Shown here: positions 26,749-36,800 of the stretch, in pieces
Position numbering within the stretch: the first letter of the stretch is position 1
How the letters are laid out: every line of letters starts with the position of its first letter
From: Dyadobacter sp. CY312
GTDB lineage: Bacteria > Bacteroidota > Bacteroidia > Cytophagales > Spirosomataceae
Direction of reading: 5' to 3'
Length of the DNA stretch: 38,717 bases
Assembly (NCBI RefSeq): GCF_021390535.1
Contig: NZ_JAJUXG010000035.1
Coordinates: forward strand, 1-38,717
Translations under genes and position numbers: made by a program
Notes under the pieces: model-generated
The model's input: the letters and a program-made list of their open reading frames with translations, nothing else
Told to the model about the DNA's origin: nothing
Databases searched by the model: none

Positions 26749-28806
26749 ATGAAAAGATTGGTTTCATTTGGGCTGTTATTCGTTTTACACTTCGCTGGCC
26801 GTGGTTTATCGGCAGCTCAGCAAATCAGTTCCGATACCGATAGTCTACCCAATGTGTTTCAGGAATCCTATATCGACCTGATAGAAAAACAATACCGATC
26901 TGAGGCTGCACTTGCTTTTAGAAAACATCAACTGCCCGACAACAAGGTGGAATGGCTAACCTACAAAGCCAATTTAAAAAACAGGATATTTGAAAAAACT
27001 GCCGCAGTCACCAATCCTGATTTGCCCCTGGCCATTCAACAAACGGATGTAAATCAACTAAATGGCTACTCAGTTCAAAACATATCATTTCAAACCAGAC
27101 CCGGCGTCCGCGCAACTGCCAATTTATATGTACCCGACGGACCGGGATCTTTCCCAGCGGTGATAGCCATGCACGGGCATTGGCCCGACGGTAAAACAAA
27201 TGAAGTCGTGCAATCCCTTGGACATACACTGGCTCTGAACGGCTATGTTTGTCTGATTTTGGATGCTTTTGGATCAGGAGAACGAACTACGGAACACGCT
27301 GTGCACGAATACCATGGGTCCAATCTGGGTGCTTCGCTTATGAATGCAGGCCATACACTGATGGGCGAGCAAATTTCCGATAACATCAGGAGTGTCGATC
27401 TTTTATACTCACTGCCTTATGTAGATAAAAATAATATCGGCGCCACAGGAGCAAGCGGTGGCGGGAACCAGACCATGTGGCTGTCCGCTTTGGACGAACG
27501 CATCAAAGCATCTATGCCGGTGGTGAGCGTTGGAACTTTTGAGTCTTACATCATGAGAAGCAACTGTGTATGTGAGCTGCTGCCAGGCGGGCTGACTTTT
27601 ACAGAAGAGGCAGGCGTACTCGCTATGATTGCTCCGCGGGCACTTAAAATTGCCACCGCTCTTCATGATGCAAATCAGACATTCACCTATCCGGAAATGC
27701 TGAAAAGTTATCAAAGTGCACAGAAGGTATTTACCATGATGGGAGCTTTCGATAAAATAAGCTATCAACTCTTTGATACCGGACATGGCTACTGGCCACA
27801 GATGAGACAATCCATGCTTGGCTTTTTTGATCTTTACCTGAAAGAAAAAGGCTCCGGAGCTGCAAAACAGGAAATCCCATTCAAATTACTTGACAAAGAA
27901 CAGCTGATGGTTTACAAACCACAACAAAGGGATAGCGCTGTGCTCAGTATTCAGAAGTTTGCTAAAATTGCAGGTGGTGAGCTAAGAAAACGCAACAGAG
28001 TACAAAACAGCATTGATGCTCAAAATAAAAGACAAGAGCTGCAAAAGTTACTGGGCATTTCGGCTCCGATTAAGCTGGCTGGTGTTACCACCTACGGCGA
28101 AAAAGGCGGTTGGCAACGTTTCAGCATTCAAACAAGTGACAACCGACTGATTCCATTGCTGCTTAAAAAACCAAAAGCAGCCAGCAGTGGCTACACGGTC
28201 ATTTTGAATCCGTCAGGAAAAAATGCTGTGGACCTTGACTGGCTATCGCGGATGGAGCAGTCGAATAACGGAATAGTTATCGCTGATCTTTGGGGAACCG
28301 GCCAGAGCCACTCACAAGCCACGGCAGGTTTTGACAAAAACCTGACCCCTTTCCATACACTCGCCCGCGCATCATTGTGGCTTGGCAAAACGGTGATCGG
28401 AAACTGGGTATCTGAAATTGACATGATTACTCAACTAGTAAAAATCCAGACTCCTACGGCTAAAATATCTTTTCATGCCGAAAAAGAAGCCGGTATTGCA
28501 GCACTGTTTCACGAAGCAATCCATGGCCAGGGGCATCGGCTGGTTTTGAGTCATTGCCCGGTGAGCTACCAGTTTGATCAGCGCCAAACTGTCGATTATT
28601 TCGGAATGAGCATTCATATACCAGCCGTATTACAATGGGGGGATGTTGCGCTGGCTTGTGCCTTAACCAAAGCAGAGATCACCTTCGAAAATCCTGTGAG
28701 TATGTCAGGAACTGAGATCAGGGATGAGAAACTTGTAGCCGTTAAATCAGAGTTTGACAGGCTGGCAAAAATTTGTAAAAAGAATACGCCGGTCAATTTT
28801 AATTAA
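26749..28806 (+). CDS. Two-domain α/β-hydrolase, acetyl-esterase-like
   Basis: A 685-residue exported protein (signal peptide to about residue 24). The first half is an α/β-hydrolase of the acetyl xylan esterase/CE7-like type: oxyanion segment AMHGHWPDGK, nucleophile S236 in GASGGGNQ, a possible acid in TALHDANQ and the histidine in DTGHGYWPQ. The second half (from about 420) repeats hydrolase-like features (VILNPSGKNAVDL, GIVIADLWGTGQS), but I see no GxSxG there, so it is probably non-catalytic. A plausible role is removing O-acetyl groups from imported oligosaccharides in the periplasm. It opens the LacI-facing operon and is 5 nt from the GH109 gene. The substrate is not known. Confidence 0.75.
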   Translation: MKRLVSFGLLFVLHFAGRGLSAAQQISSDTDSLPNVFQESYIDLIEKQYRSEAALAFRKHQLPDNKVEWLTYKANLKNRIFEKTAAVTNPDLPLAIQQTDVNQLNGYSVQNISFQTRPGVRATANLYVPDGPGSFPAVIAMHGHWPDGKTNEVVQSLGHTLALNGYVCLILDAFGSGERTTEHAVHEYHGSNLGASLMNAGHTLMGEQISDNIRSVDLLYSLPYVDKNNIGATGASGGGNQTMWLSALDERIKASMPVVSVGTFESYIMRSNCVCELLPGGLTFTEEAGVLAMIAPRALKIATALHDANQTFTYPEMLKSYQSAQKVFTMMGAFDKISYQLFDTGHGYWPQMRQSMLGFFDLYLKEKGSGAAKQEIPFKLLDKEQLMVYKPQQRDSAVLSIQKFAKIAGGELRKRNRVQNSIDAQNKRQELQKLLGISAPIKLAGVTTYGEKGGWQRFSIQTSDNRLIPLLLKKPKAASSGYTVILNPSGKNAVDLDWLSRMEQSNNGIVIADLWGTGQSHSQATAGFDKNLTPFHTLARASLWLGKTVIGNWVSEIDMITQLVKIQTPTAKISFHAEKEAGIAALFHEAIHGQGHRLVLSHCPVSYQFDQRQTVDYFGMSIHIPAVLQWGDVALACALTKAEITFENPVSMSGTEIRDEKLVAVKSEFDRLAKICKKNTPVNFN

Positions 28807-28811
28807 AGAAT

Positions 28812-30221
28812 ATGAAAAAGAGAGATTTTTTAAAACTGACAGGTCTTGCAGGCCTGGGCCTCGCTAATAACACCTTTGCAAACGGCGCGGAAAGGGCTGA
28901 AATAAACCTGTCCAAGCCTTCTGAGCTGAAAGGATTCGGACAAAGCTTCAATATGAGTGGCTATTCGGCTCCCAAAATTGATACGGTACGAATCGGCTAT
29001 ATTGGCCTTGGCAACCGGGGAGGCGGAGCGATTAAAAGAATTGTTCATCTCGAAAATGTTCAGGTAAAGGCCCTCTGCGACGTACGGCCTGCGCAGGTGC
29101 AACAGGCCGCCAAGATTTTTGAGAACACCATTCACAAACCCAAATTGTATTCGGCCGGCCAGGACGACTGGAAAAAGGTTTGTGACAGAGATGATATTGA
29201 CCTTATATACATCTGCACGCCCTGGAACCTTCATGCGCCCATGGCTCAGTACGCCATGGAACACGGCAAACACGTAGCCTGCGAAATTCCGGTTGCTACA
29301 ACCACTGAAGATTGCTGGAAGCTTGTGCAGACCTCTGAACGAACCAAAAAGCATTGTATGATGCTGGAAAATTGTTGTTATGATTTCTTTGAATTACTCA
29401 CACTCAACATGGCCCGCCAGGGATTCTTTGGTGAGATCATGCATGCCGAAGGTGCTTACATCCACGATATCTATGATTCTTTATTCGACAAGAACAAGCG
29501 CTACGAACTGTGGAGACTGAAAGAAAACCAGCGTAACGGAAACCTGTATCCTACGCACGGTCTGGGTCCGGTGTGCCAGGCTCTGGATATCAACAGAGGA
29601 GACAGAATGGACTATCTTGTATCAATGGCCAGCAGTGACTTTATGATTTCCGACAAAGTCAATAGCCTGGCCAGCAGCGACGCAGATTTCAAACCTTTTG
29701 CCGGTAAGCATTTCCGGGGAAATATGAACACATCCGTTATCAAGACTGCGAAGGGAAAAACCATCATGCTTCAGCACGATGTGAGCTCCCCTCGCCCCTA
29801 TTCACGTATTCATTTGCTGAGCGGAACAAAGGCTACCGCACAGAAATATCCACTGCCAGGGAGAATTTCCCTGGGACATGAATGGCTTCCGGAAAGCGAG
29901 TATCAAAAACTTGAAAAGCAGTTTGAGCCACCCATTATCAAAAGGATCGGTGAGCTTGCCAAACAGGTTGGAGGGCATGGAGGGATGGATTTTTTGATGG
30001 ACTGGCGTCTGATTGACTGTCTTCGCAACGGCTTGCCGCTGGATCAGGATGTATATGATGCTGCTTCATGGAGCGTAATCGCACCTTTGACCGAATGGTC
30101 TGTCGCTAACAGGTCTGCTCCGGTGGATGTACCCGATTTTACAAATGGGAGCTGGAAAACCAATAAACCCGTCGATATAGCAATGAACGGCGGAGGGAAT
30201 ACCAAAGTAAAAATCAAATAA
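28812..30221 (+). CDS. GH109-family glycosidase (Gfo/Idh/MocA fold)
   Basis: A 469-residue exported protein with an N-terminal leader like Tat signals (KKRDFLKLTG). The NAD-binding motif GYIGLGNRGGG (63-72) is followed by TPWNLHAP, E158 in CEIPVATTTEDCW, Y190 in ENCCY and YPTHGLGP (Y246, H249), then DINRG, GHGGMDFLMDW, DVYDAASWSVIAPL and VPDFTNGSW. The order and spacing match GH109 α-N-acetylgalactosaminidase from Elizabethkingia far better than ordinary sugar dehydrogenases. The family keeps NAD tightly bound and cleaves through an oxidation-elimination cycle. With NagA and a deaminase behind it, release of an N-acetylhexosamine in the periplasm is likely. α-GalNAc specificity is inferred from the family. 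Confidence 0.85.
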   Translation: MKKRDFLKLTGLAGLGLANNTFANGAERAEINLSKPSELKGFGQSFNMSGYSAPKIDTVRIGYIGLGNRGGGAIKRIVHLENVQVKALCDVRPAQVQQAAKIFENTIHKPKLYSAGQDDWKKVCDRDDIDLIYICTPWNLHAPMAQYAMEHGKHVACEIPVATTTEDCWKLVQTSERTKKHCMMLENCCYDFFELLTLNMARQGFFGEIMHAEGAYIHDIYDSLFDKNKRYELWRLKENQRNGNLYPTHGLGPVCQALDINRGDRMDYLVSMASSDFMISDKVNSLASSDADFKPFAGKHFRGNMNTSVIKTAKGKTIMLQHDVSSPRPYSRIHLLSGTKATAQKYPLPGRISLGHEWLPESEYQKLEKQFEPPIIKRIGELAKQVGGHGGMDFLMDWRLIDCLRNGLPLDQDVYDAASWSVIAPLTEWSVANRSAPVDVPDFTNGSWKTNKPVDIAMNGGGNTKVKIK

Positions 30222-30256
30222 GCTTTTTCTTAACCATATAAATTTGACAAGCAAGC

Positions 30257-31003
30257 ATGAAAGTTGTTGTAAGTGAAACAAGCGTGGAGCTTGGCCGTGA
30301 AGCTGGAAAAGTGGCAGCAGACCTGATTCGCCAAAGTATAGATCAGAACGGGGAGGCCAACATTATTCTGGCTACCGGAACAAGTCAGTTTGAAACGATC
30401 AATCAGCTCACCAAAGAGGATATTGACTGGTCAAAAGTAACCATGTTTCATCTTGATGAATACATCGGTATGGCAGATACACATCCGGCCAGTTTCAGAA
30501 AATACCTCAGAGAGCGGTTTCTGCAAAAAGTCAGTCCGTTAAAAGCGAGCTTTCTGATAGATGGTCTGACGCACCCCGAAGATCAAATCCGGCAACTTGC
30601 AGAATTGATCAGCAGGCATCCGATTGATGTTGCCCTGGTGGGTGTTGGTGAGAACGGACACCTGGCCTTTAATGATCCCCCTGCCGATTTCCACACGGAA
30701 ACTCCATATCTGATTGTCAATCTCGACGAGCCCTGCCGGCTTCAACAGATGGGGGAAGGCTGGTTTGACTCCTTAGAGCAGGTTCCTCTTCAGGCGATCA
30801 GTATGTCGGTAAAACAGATTATGAAGTCTAAGCATATCATCTGCTCTGTTCCTGACGAGCGTAAAGCGCAGGCGGTAAAAGACAGTCTGGAGCGTGAGGT
30901 TAACCCGCTCTACCCGGCCAGTATTCTGCAACAGCATCCGCACTGCGAGTTCTACCTTGACAAGGCCTCGGCGAGCCTGTTGTCAAAGTCTGCGATAATC
31001 TGA
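30257..31003 (+). CDS. NagB/AgaI-like amino-sugar-6-phosphate deaminase
   Basis: A 248-residue cytosolic enzyme of the NagB/6-phosphogluconolactonase fold. LATGTSQFE binds phosphate, FHLDEY carries D67 (the ring-opening/proton-transfer Asp of NagB) and GVGENGHLAFNDP holds the catalytic H135. In E. coli NagB this last motif reads G-x-DGHIAFNEP; here the Asp is N133 and the Glu is D140. The protein therefore belongs to a side branch whose substrate may be glucosamine- or galactosamine-6-phosphate. It stands 35 nt after GH109 and 21 nt before the permease in one operon. Converting the amino sugar phosphate to a ketose phosphate with release of ammonia is the family reaction. Confidence 0.85.
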   Translation: MKVVVSETSVELGREAGKVAADLIRQSIDQNGEANIILATGTSQFETINQLTKEDIDWSKVTMFHLDEYIGMADTHPASFRKYLRERFLQKVSPLKASFLIDGLTHPEDQIRQLAELISRHPIDVALVGVGENGHLAFNDPPADFHTETPYLIVNLDEPCRLQQMGEGWFDSLEQVPLQAISMSVKQIMKSKHIICSVPDERKAQAVKDSLEREVNPLYPASILQQHPHCEFYLDKASASLLSKSAII

Positions 31004-31024
31004 ACATCATAATAAATCTGAATC

Positions 31025-32347
31025 ATGAAAAACCTGAAAGCTGTGTCAGTCGCAAGTCTGACACGCCGGGAAACGATTGTATCGATTTTTCTGATCGGTG
31101 TAATGTTTTTTGTTTTCGGCTTTGTATCCTGGGTCAATTCAATCTTGATACCCTATTTCAAAATAGCCTGCGAATTGACAAGCTTTCAGGCTTATCTGGT
31201 AGCATTTGCATTTTACATCGCCTACTTCGTGATGTCGGTCCCGTCCTCCTACCTTTTAAAGGCAGTTGGCTTTAAAAAGGGAATGATGTTTGGTTTCTGG
31301 GCTATGGCGCTGGGCGCATTTATTTTTGTGCCAGCTGCCATGAGCCGTACCTATGAGATTTTCCTGATAGGACTTTTTACAACAGGCATCGGCCTGGCTG
31401 TTTTACAAACTGCCGCCAATCCTTACATCACCATATTAGGCGATGTAAACCGGGCAGCCCAGCGCATCAGCATCATGGGGATCTGCAACAAGGCAGCTGG
31501 TATCCTTTCACCTATTGTCTTTGCGGCAGTGATACTCCGCCCTACCGATTCTGACATGTTTGCCCAGCTGGGAACCATGTCAGAAGTAGATAAAAACGCA
31601 GCACTTGATGAGCTGATACGGCGTGTGATCAACCCGTACATTGGCCTGGGCGTCCTACTTTTTACGCTTGGCATACTGGTTTACCGCTCACCACTTCCTG
31701 AAATTGATACCGAACATGAGGATGAAACTCTGGCTACTGCCAATTCAGGCAAAACAAGCATTTTTCAATTTCCTCACCTGATCCTGGGCGCCCTGGCGAT
31801 CTTTCTTCATGTTGGTACTCAGGTTATTGCCATTGATACGATTATCGGGTATGCCGTTTCTATGGATATCGACCTGCTGGAAGCAAAAGTTTTTCCGTCG
31901 TACACGTTATTTTGCACGATTTGCGGCTATTTGATCGGTATAAGTGTGATCCCAAAATTCATCAGCCAGCTCACTGCACTTAAGATCTGTACGCTGCTTG
32001 GCAGTATTTTCACAATCCTGATCATTGTTTCCAAAGGAAGCTATAACTTTCTTGGGCATCAGGCTGATATCTCTATTTGGTTTGTAGTGTTGCTGGGACT
32101 GGCAAATTCGCTGGTCTGGGCGGGAATCTGGCCGTTGGCACTGTATGGTCTGGGCAGATTTACCAAACTGGGCGCATCCATTATGATCATGGGCCTTTGC
32201 GGAAACGCGATCCTGCCACTGGTATACGGATATTTTGCCGATGAATTTTCACTCAGAGATGCTTACTGGGTATTGCTGCCCTGCTATGTATATCTGGTTT
32301 TCTACGCCTTCCATGGATACCGGCTGCGGTACTGGAAACCTTTGTAA
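31025..32347 (+). CDS. nagP: FucP/NagP-type sugar permease (MFS)
   Basis: A 440-residue inner-membrane protein with about 12 helices. The first helices (FFVFGFVSWVNSILIPYFK) and the signature GIGLAVLQTAANPYITILGD are typical of the sugar:proton symporters FucP/GluP/NagP. In Bacteroidota and Shewanella the NagP branch carries N-acetylglucosamine, and the flanking nagB- and nagA-like genes support an N-acetylhexosamine substrate here. The symbol rests on that context; fucose or galactose transport cannot be ruled out from sequence alone. Confidence 0.85.
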   Translation: MKNLKAVSVASLTRRETIVSIFLIGVMFFVFGFVSWVNSILIPYFKIACELTSFQAYLVAFAFYIAYFVMSVPSSYLLKAVGFKKGMMFGFWAMALGAFIFVPAAMSRTYEIFLIGLFTTGIGLAVLQTAANPYITILGDVNRAAQRISIMGICNKAAGILSPIVFAAVILRPTDSDMFAQLGTMSEVDKNAALDELIRRVINPYIGLGVLLFTLGILVYRSPLPEIDTEHEDETLATANSGKTSIFQFPHLILGALAIFLHVGTQVIAIDTIIGYAVSMDIDLLEAKVFPSYTLFCTICGYLIGISVIPKFISQLTALKICTLLGSIFTILIIVSKGSYNFLGHQADISIWFVVLLGLANSLVWAGIWPLALYGLGRFTKLGASIMIMGLCGNAILPLVYGYFADEFSLRDAYWVLLPCYVYLVFYAFHGYRLRYWKPL

Positions 32348-32375
32348 ATGACTAATCCTAAACCCCACCAGAATA

Positions 32376-33608
32376 TTGAAAACGAAAATCTTTAACGGCA
32401 CGCTGCTTACTCCGCACAGGGCAATCGGTAACGGCGCGATCATCATCCAGGATGGTAAAATCCTGGATGTATGCCAATCAAACCCTGATACCAGTGATAC
32501 GGTGGATATTGACGCAGGCGGAAACTACATTTCGCCCGGCTTTATTGATCTGCACGTTCACGGTGGCGGAGGACATGATTTTATGGACGGCTCTGTGCAA
32601 GCATTTTTGCAAATCGCCGAAACGCATGCCCGCTACGGTACAACCGCCATGGTCCCGACTACATTGACCAGTGAAAAAGAAGATTTGCTACGTACACTCG
32701 ATTTGTATGAACAGGCAAATCAAGAGAACAACAAAGGTGCGCAGTTTTTGGGTATGCATCTTGAAGGTCCCTACTTTGCACAAAGTCAGCGCGGAGCACA
32801 GGATCCGCGTTACATTCGTAATCCTGATGCAGAAGAGTACGAAGAGATCCTGAATTATAGCTCCTCAATCGTAAGATGGAGCGCGGCTCCTGAATTGCCG
32901 GGATCGATCGAATTCGGACAGCGGTTGATGCAAAAGGGAATTCTGCCGGCGGCGGCACACACGGATGCAATCTATGAAGAGGTGCTCGAGGCTTTCGAAA
33001 ACGGCTATACACTGGCCACACATCTGTATTCTGCCATGTCCGGCGTAACAAGAAAAAATGCTTTCCGGTACGCAGGAATGATAGAAAGTGCCTTGCTATT
33101 GGATATGGATGTCGAAATTATAGCTGATGGTGTGCATTTGCCTGCACCACTTCTCAAATTGGTCTACAAAATAAAAGGACCAGACAAAATAGCACTGATT
33201 ACAGACGCGATGAGGGCAGCAGCGATGCCTGCCGGGGATAGCATTCTCGGGCCTTTGTCGAACGGTTTGAAAGTGATCGTGGAAGACGGCGTGGCAAAAC
33301 TACCTGACAGGTCCTCTTTTGCAGGCAGCGTAGCAACAGCGGACAGGCTTGTGAGAACGATGATAAATCTGGCAGACATTCCTCTTTTACAAGCAGTAAA
33401 AATGATGACACTCACACCGGCAAGAATTATGAAATCGGACCATACCAAAGGATTACTAGTCAAGGGTAAGGACGCGGACATTGTCCTATTTGATGAGGAT
33501 ATACAAATACAAAAAACCTTTGTCAACGGTCGGCTGGTCTTCGACAAAGTAAATCATGAAGGATCACGAAAAGAAATTCAGGCCAAGACCGCGGGTAACG
33601 TATACTAA
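32376..33608 (+). CDS. nagA: N-acetylglucosamine-6-phosphate deacetylase
   Basis: A 410-residue amidohydrolase. Metal and substrate residues are visible: HVH (H60, H62) in GFIDLHVHGGGG, E130 in MHLEGPY, H195 in AAAHTDA, H216 in THLYSAM, H254 in ADGVHLP and the catalytic D277 in LITDAM. It removes acetate from GlcNAc-6-phosphate (or GalNAc-6-phosphate) before the deaminase acts. The start is a TTG: the conserved N-terminus KTKIFNGTLLTP begins there, the only nearby ATG (32348) is out of frame and the next in-frame ATG comes after the HxH motif. It is the last enzyme gene of the operon, followed by a terminator-like hairpin. Confidence 0.92.
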   Translation: MKTKIFNGTLLTPHRAIGNGAIIIQDGKILDVCQSNPDTSDTVDIDAGGNYISPGFIDLHVHGGGGHDFMDGSVQAFLQIAETHARYGTTAMVPTTLTSEKEDLLRTLDLYEQANQENNKGAQFLGMHLEGPYFAQSQRGAQDPRYIRNPDAEEYEEILNYSSSIVRWSAAPELPGSIEFGQRLMQKGILPAAAHTDAIYEEVLEAFENGYTLATHLYSAMSGVTRKNAFRYAGMIESALLLDMDVEIIADGVHLPAPLLKLVYKIKGPDKIALITDAMRAAAMPAGDSILGPLSNGLKVIVEDGVAKLPDRSSFAGSVATADRLVRTMINLADIPLLQAVKMMTLTPARIMKSDHTKGLLVKGKDADIVLFDEDIQIQKTFVNGRLVFDKVNHEGSRKEIQAKTAGNVY

Positions 33609-33622
33609 TTAACGTTAGAAAC

Positions 33623-33651
33623 AAAATATCCCCGGACCAGGTATTTTGAGT
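33623..33651 (+). terminator. Terminator-like hairpin after nagA
   Basis: AAAATATCC (33623-33631) and GGTATTTT (33640-33647) pair with a single bulged T, and GAGTT follows. It begins 14 nt after the nagA stop. It probably separates the nag operon from the second susC, which has its own upstream motif. Confidence 0.5.
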
Positions 33652-33734
33652 TAACGACCGAATTTGGTAACGGTGAATTATCAGTAGATGCGTCGGTCTG
33701 CGAAAAGTGTCTGAAAGACCTATCGATAGCAGAT

Positions 33735-33753
33735 TTTCGATAACGTTCTCGCT
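33735..33753 (+). promoter_or_regulatory. Candidate LacI operator, copy 2
   Basis: TTTCGATAACGTTCTCGCT differs at two positions from 26561-26579. The core CGATAACGTTCTCG is a near-palindrome. A short hairpin (CTGAT-TTTT-ATCAG, 33752-33765) abuts it, then TTTG (33772-33775) and, 20 nt on, CTCTTTTG (33796-33803), which could be the -33 and a poor -7 of the susC promoter. This places the motif just upstream of the promoter. Confidence 0.5.
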
Positions 33754-33852
33754 GATTTTTATCAGACTGTGTTTGTAAGTGCAACCAATATATTACTCTT
33801 TTGCCATATCGGTAGAATATAATTCTGAGCGAAACTTAATCCACCATACAAT

Positions 33853-36800
33853 ATGCAACCAAATCTATTGCGGATATACAAGTTATATCTGATCCTAACC
33901 GTTTTCTTACTCTCTGCCAGTAGCATCTTACATGCACAGGATGCCACGGATCTGACCGGCGTTGTTAAAGAGGGTTCAACACAGACCACAATTCCGGGAG
34001 CAAACATTCTTATAAAGGGAACCAATACGGGTGTTTCCACCGATGCACAGGGGAACTTCTCCATTAAAGCCAAAGCCGGCGATATTCTCGTTGTTTCTTA
34101 CATTGGGTTTCAGAGTCAGGAAATCACGGTAGCCAATCAGAGCAGAATTGAAATTAAACTGCTTCCCACAGCCGCTCAGCTTGATGAGGTGGTGGTAACA
34201 GCATTGGGAATTACCCGCGAAAGCAAATCGATCACCTATGCCGCCCAGCAACTGTCCAACTCTGATCTGACTGCGATTAAAGATCCTTCGGGAAATGTAA
34301 TGAACAGTCTCAACGGCAAGATCGCCGGTGCTGTGATTACACCGGCTGCCACCGGACCTGGTGGAGCAGTGCGGGTTGTACTCAGAGGGAACCGCTCGAT
34401 CAGCGGAAACAATAACGCTCTTATCGTGATTGATGGTGTGCCGATTGACAATACCATGACGACCGAACAGGGCGGCAGCGGTTCTGCAAATACACCTGCA
34501 ACCCAGCAAAAAAGTACAAGCAGCGGCTACTCCGGCAGCGATGGTGCAGCCAGTATCAACCCCGAGGATGTGGAGTCGATCACTGTATTAAAAGGTCCGG
34601 CAGCAGCAGCACTGTATGGTAGCCGGGCTGCAAACGGTGCACTCATGATTACAACGAAGCGAGGAAAAAGCGGAAAGACATCTGTTAATTATAATGGTGG
34701 CGTATCTATTGAAAACCCTCTTTTGTTGATGGATTTGCAGAATACATATGGACGTGGTAACGGCGGCGTAATCGGACAGACCGCTGCGGGTAGCTGGGGA
34801 GCACCAGCACAGACGTATAAAGACAATGTCAAAAGTTTCTACAATAACGGCACAACGTTTAACAATTCGGTAAACATTTCGGGTGGAACGGAAAAAATGC
34901 AGGGTTATGCATCTTACACCAACAACACCATCGGCGGTATTATACCCAACAATAAACTGAACCGCAACACGCTTAATCTCAGACTTAACAATGAAATTCT
35001 GCCTGGACTGACTACGGATGTCAAGATCACTTATGTGAACCAGAAAATCAAAGGCAAACCACGCCTTGGCGACAACGGCGTTACCAATGAAGCGCTGATT
35101 ATGCCAAGGGACATGAGCCCGGAAGAATTGCGGAATTTTGAGACGATCAATCCCGCGACACAGCAGCCTCAGCCACTTTACTGGACAACCAGTTCCTTTT
35201 TTCAAAATCCTTACTGGGACGTGAACCGTACGTCGTTAAATGAAGAGCGAAACAGGATCATGATGGTAGGTTCGGTTAAATATCAGTTTACCGACTGGTT
35301 ATTTTTACAGGCACGTTACAGTCTGGATCGGTATGACGACAAAATAACCGGCTCTTATCATGCAGGCACCTTGCCAGTTCCCACACTCGCCGGGGGGCGC
35401 TATCAGGAAAACCATGTCAATCGTTGGGAAAGAAATATTGATGTGCTTTTGTCAGGGAACAACAATTTCGGCGATGATTTTGGCATTACCTATAATCTGG
35501 GCAGTGCAATCCTAAACAACAATGGGTACAACACACAGTCCCTGGCCAACGGCTTGCGTATTCCAAATGTTTTCGATCTCAACTTTGCATCCACACCCGC
35601 TTTTGCCAATATAGTTGCAAGAAAAGAGATTCAGTCCGTGTACGCCAGTGTGACCGCCAATTTCAGAGAACTGCTGTTTTTAGACCTGAGCGCACGGAAC
35701 GACTGGTCTTCAACACTGCCATCTCCACACAGCTACTTCTACCCTTCCGTGGGCGTTTCCACCCTGCTCACCGGATTTTTGAATCTGCCCGAGTGGATCA
35801 GTTATGCTAAATTTCGCGGAGCCTATACCCAGGTTGGAAATGATGCAGATCCCTACCTGCTGAACCAGACTTACACCTACGCACAGGGAGCCGGCTCAGG
35901 TTTTGTTACACGGGATCAGACACGTTACCTGAATAATTTAAAACCCGAAAGAACCAATGCACTTGAAATAGGAACAGAATGGCGCTTTCTGAACGGAAGG
36001 CTGGGAATTGACCTGACCTTGTATAAAACCAACACGGTCAACCAGCTCATCTTTATCGGCTTGCCACAACCATCTGGCTTCAACAATCAATACATCAATG
36101 TCGGAGACATTCAAAACAAAGGAATTGAATTGATGCTTACTGCGACTCCTTTCAAATCTGAAAACTTCAACTGGACCACGAATGTGAATTTTGCCGCCAA
36201 CAGAAACAAGGTGATTGAGCTGCTACCAGGCATCGAGCAGGCCAGCCTGACAACGGCTACCAACTTTGCCAGTTCGCTGATTCGCCCCGGAGGATCGTAT
36301 GGAGATCTTTATGGATTTGTCTGGGGAAAAAACCAGGAGGGACAACACAGGGTTTCTGCCAATGGATTACCGCTAGTCGACCAGTTGCAAAAAATAGGCA
36401 ACTTCAATCCGGACTATACCTTAGGCTGGAACAATCAACTGAAATATAAAAAATTCAACCTCTCCTTTTTGGTGGACGGTAGAGTTGGAGGTACAATTAT
36501 CTCAGGCACAGACGCGCTGCTGGGCTATTTCGGCCTCGCTGACTACACCACTGCACACAGAGCCGGAGGTTTGATATTGGACGGCGTAAGTCCGGATGGG
36601 AATACCAATACAGTACCCATCACGGCCGAGCAGCTGTGGACACAGGTTTCACAGGGAGGAACCAATGCCTGGGGTGAATTCTTTGCTTACAGCGCGACTA
36701 ATTTCAGGCTCAGAGAGCTTTCTCTTGGATACGATTTTGCTTTGGGCGGCTCAAAGATCAAATCGGCCCGCATTGCACTTACGGCCAGGAATTTGTTTTT

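Noticed and set aside
28812..30221. Reading this gene as an ordinary Gfo/Idh/MocA sugar dehydrogenase
   Set aside because: YPTHGxGP, DINRG, GHGGMD and VPDFTNGxW together match GH109 much better than dehydrogenases.
78..33840. AGCGAAACTTAAT occurs at 78-90 and at 33828-33840
   Set aside because: A 13-nt exact match is expected several times by chance in a window of this size, and the left copy is not in front of a gene.
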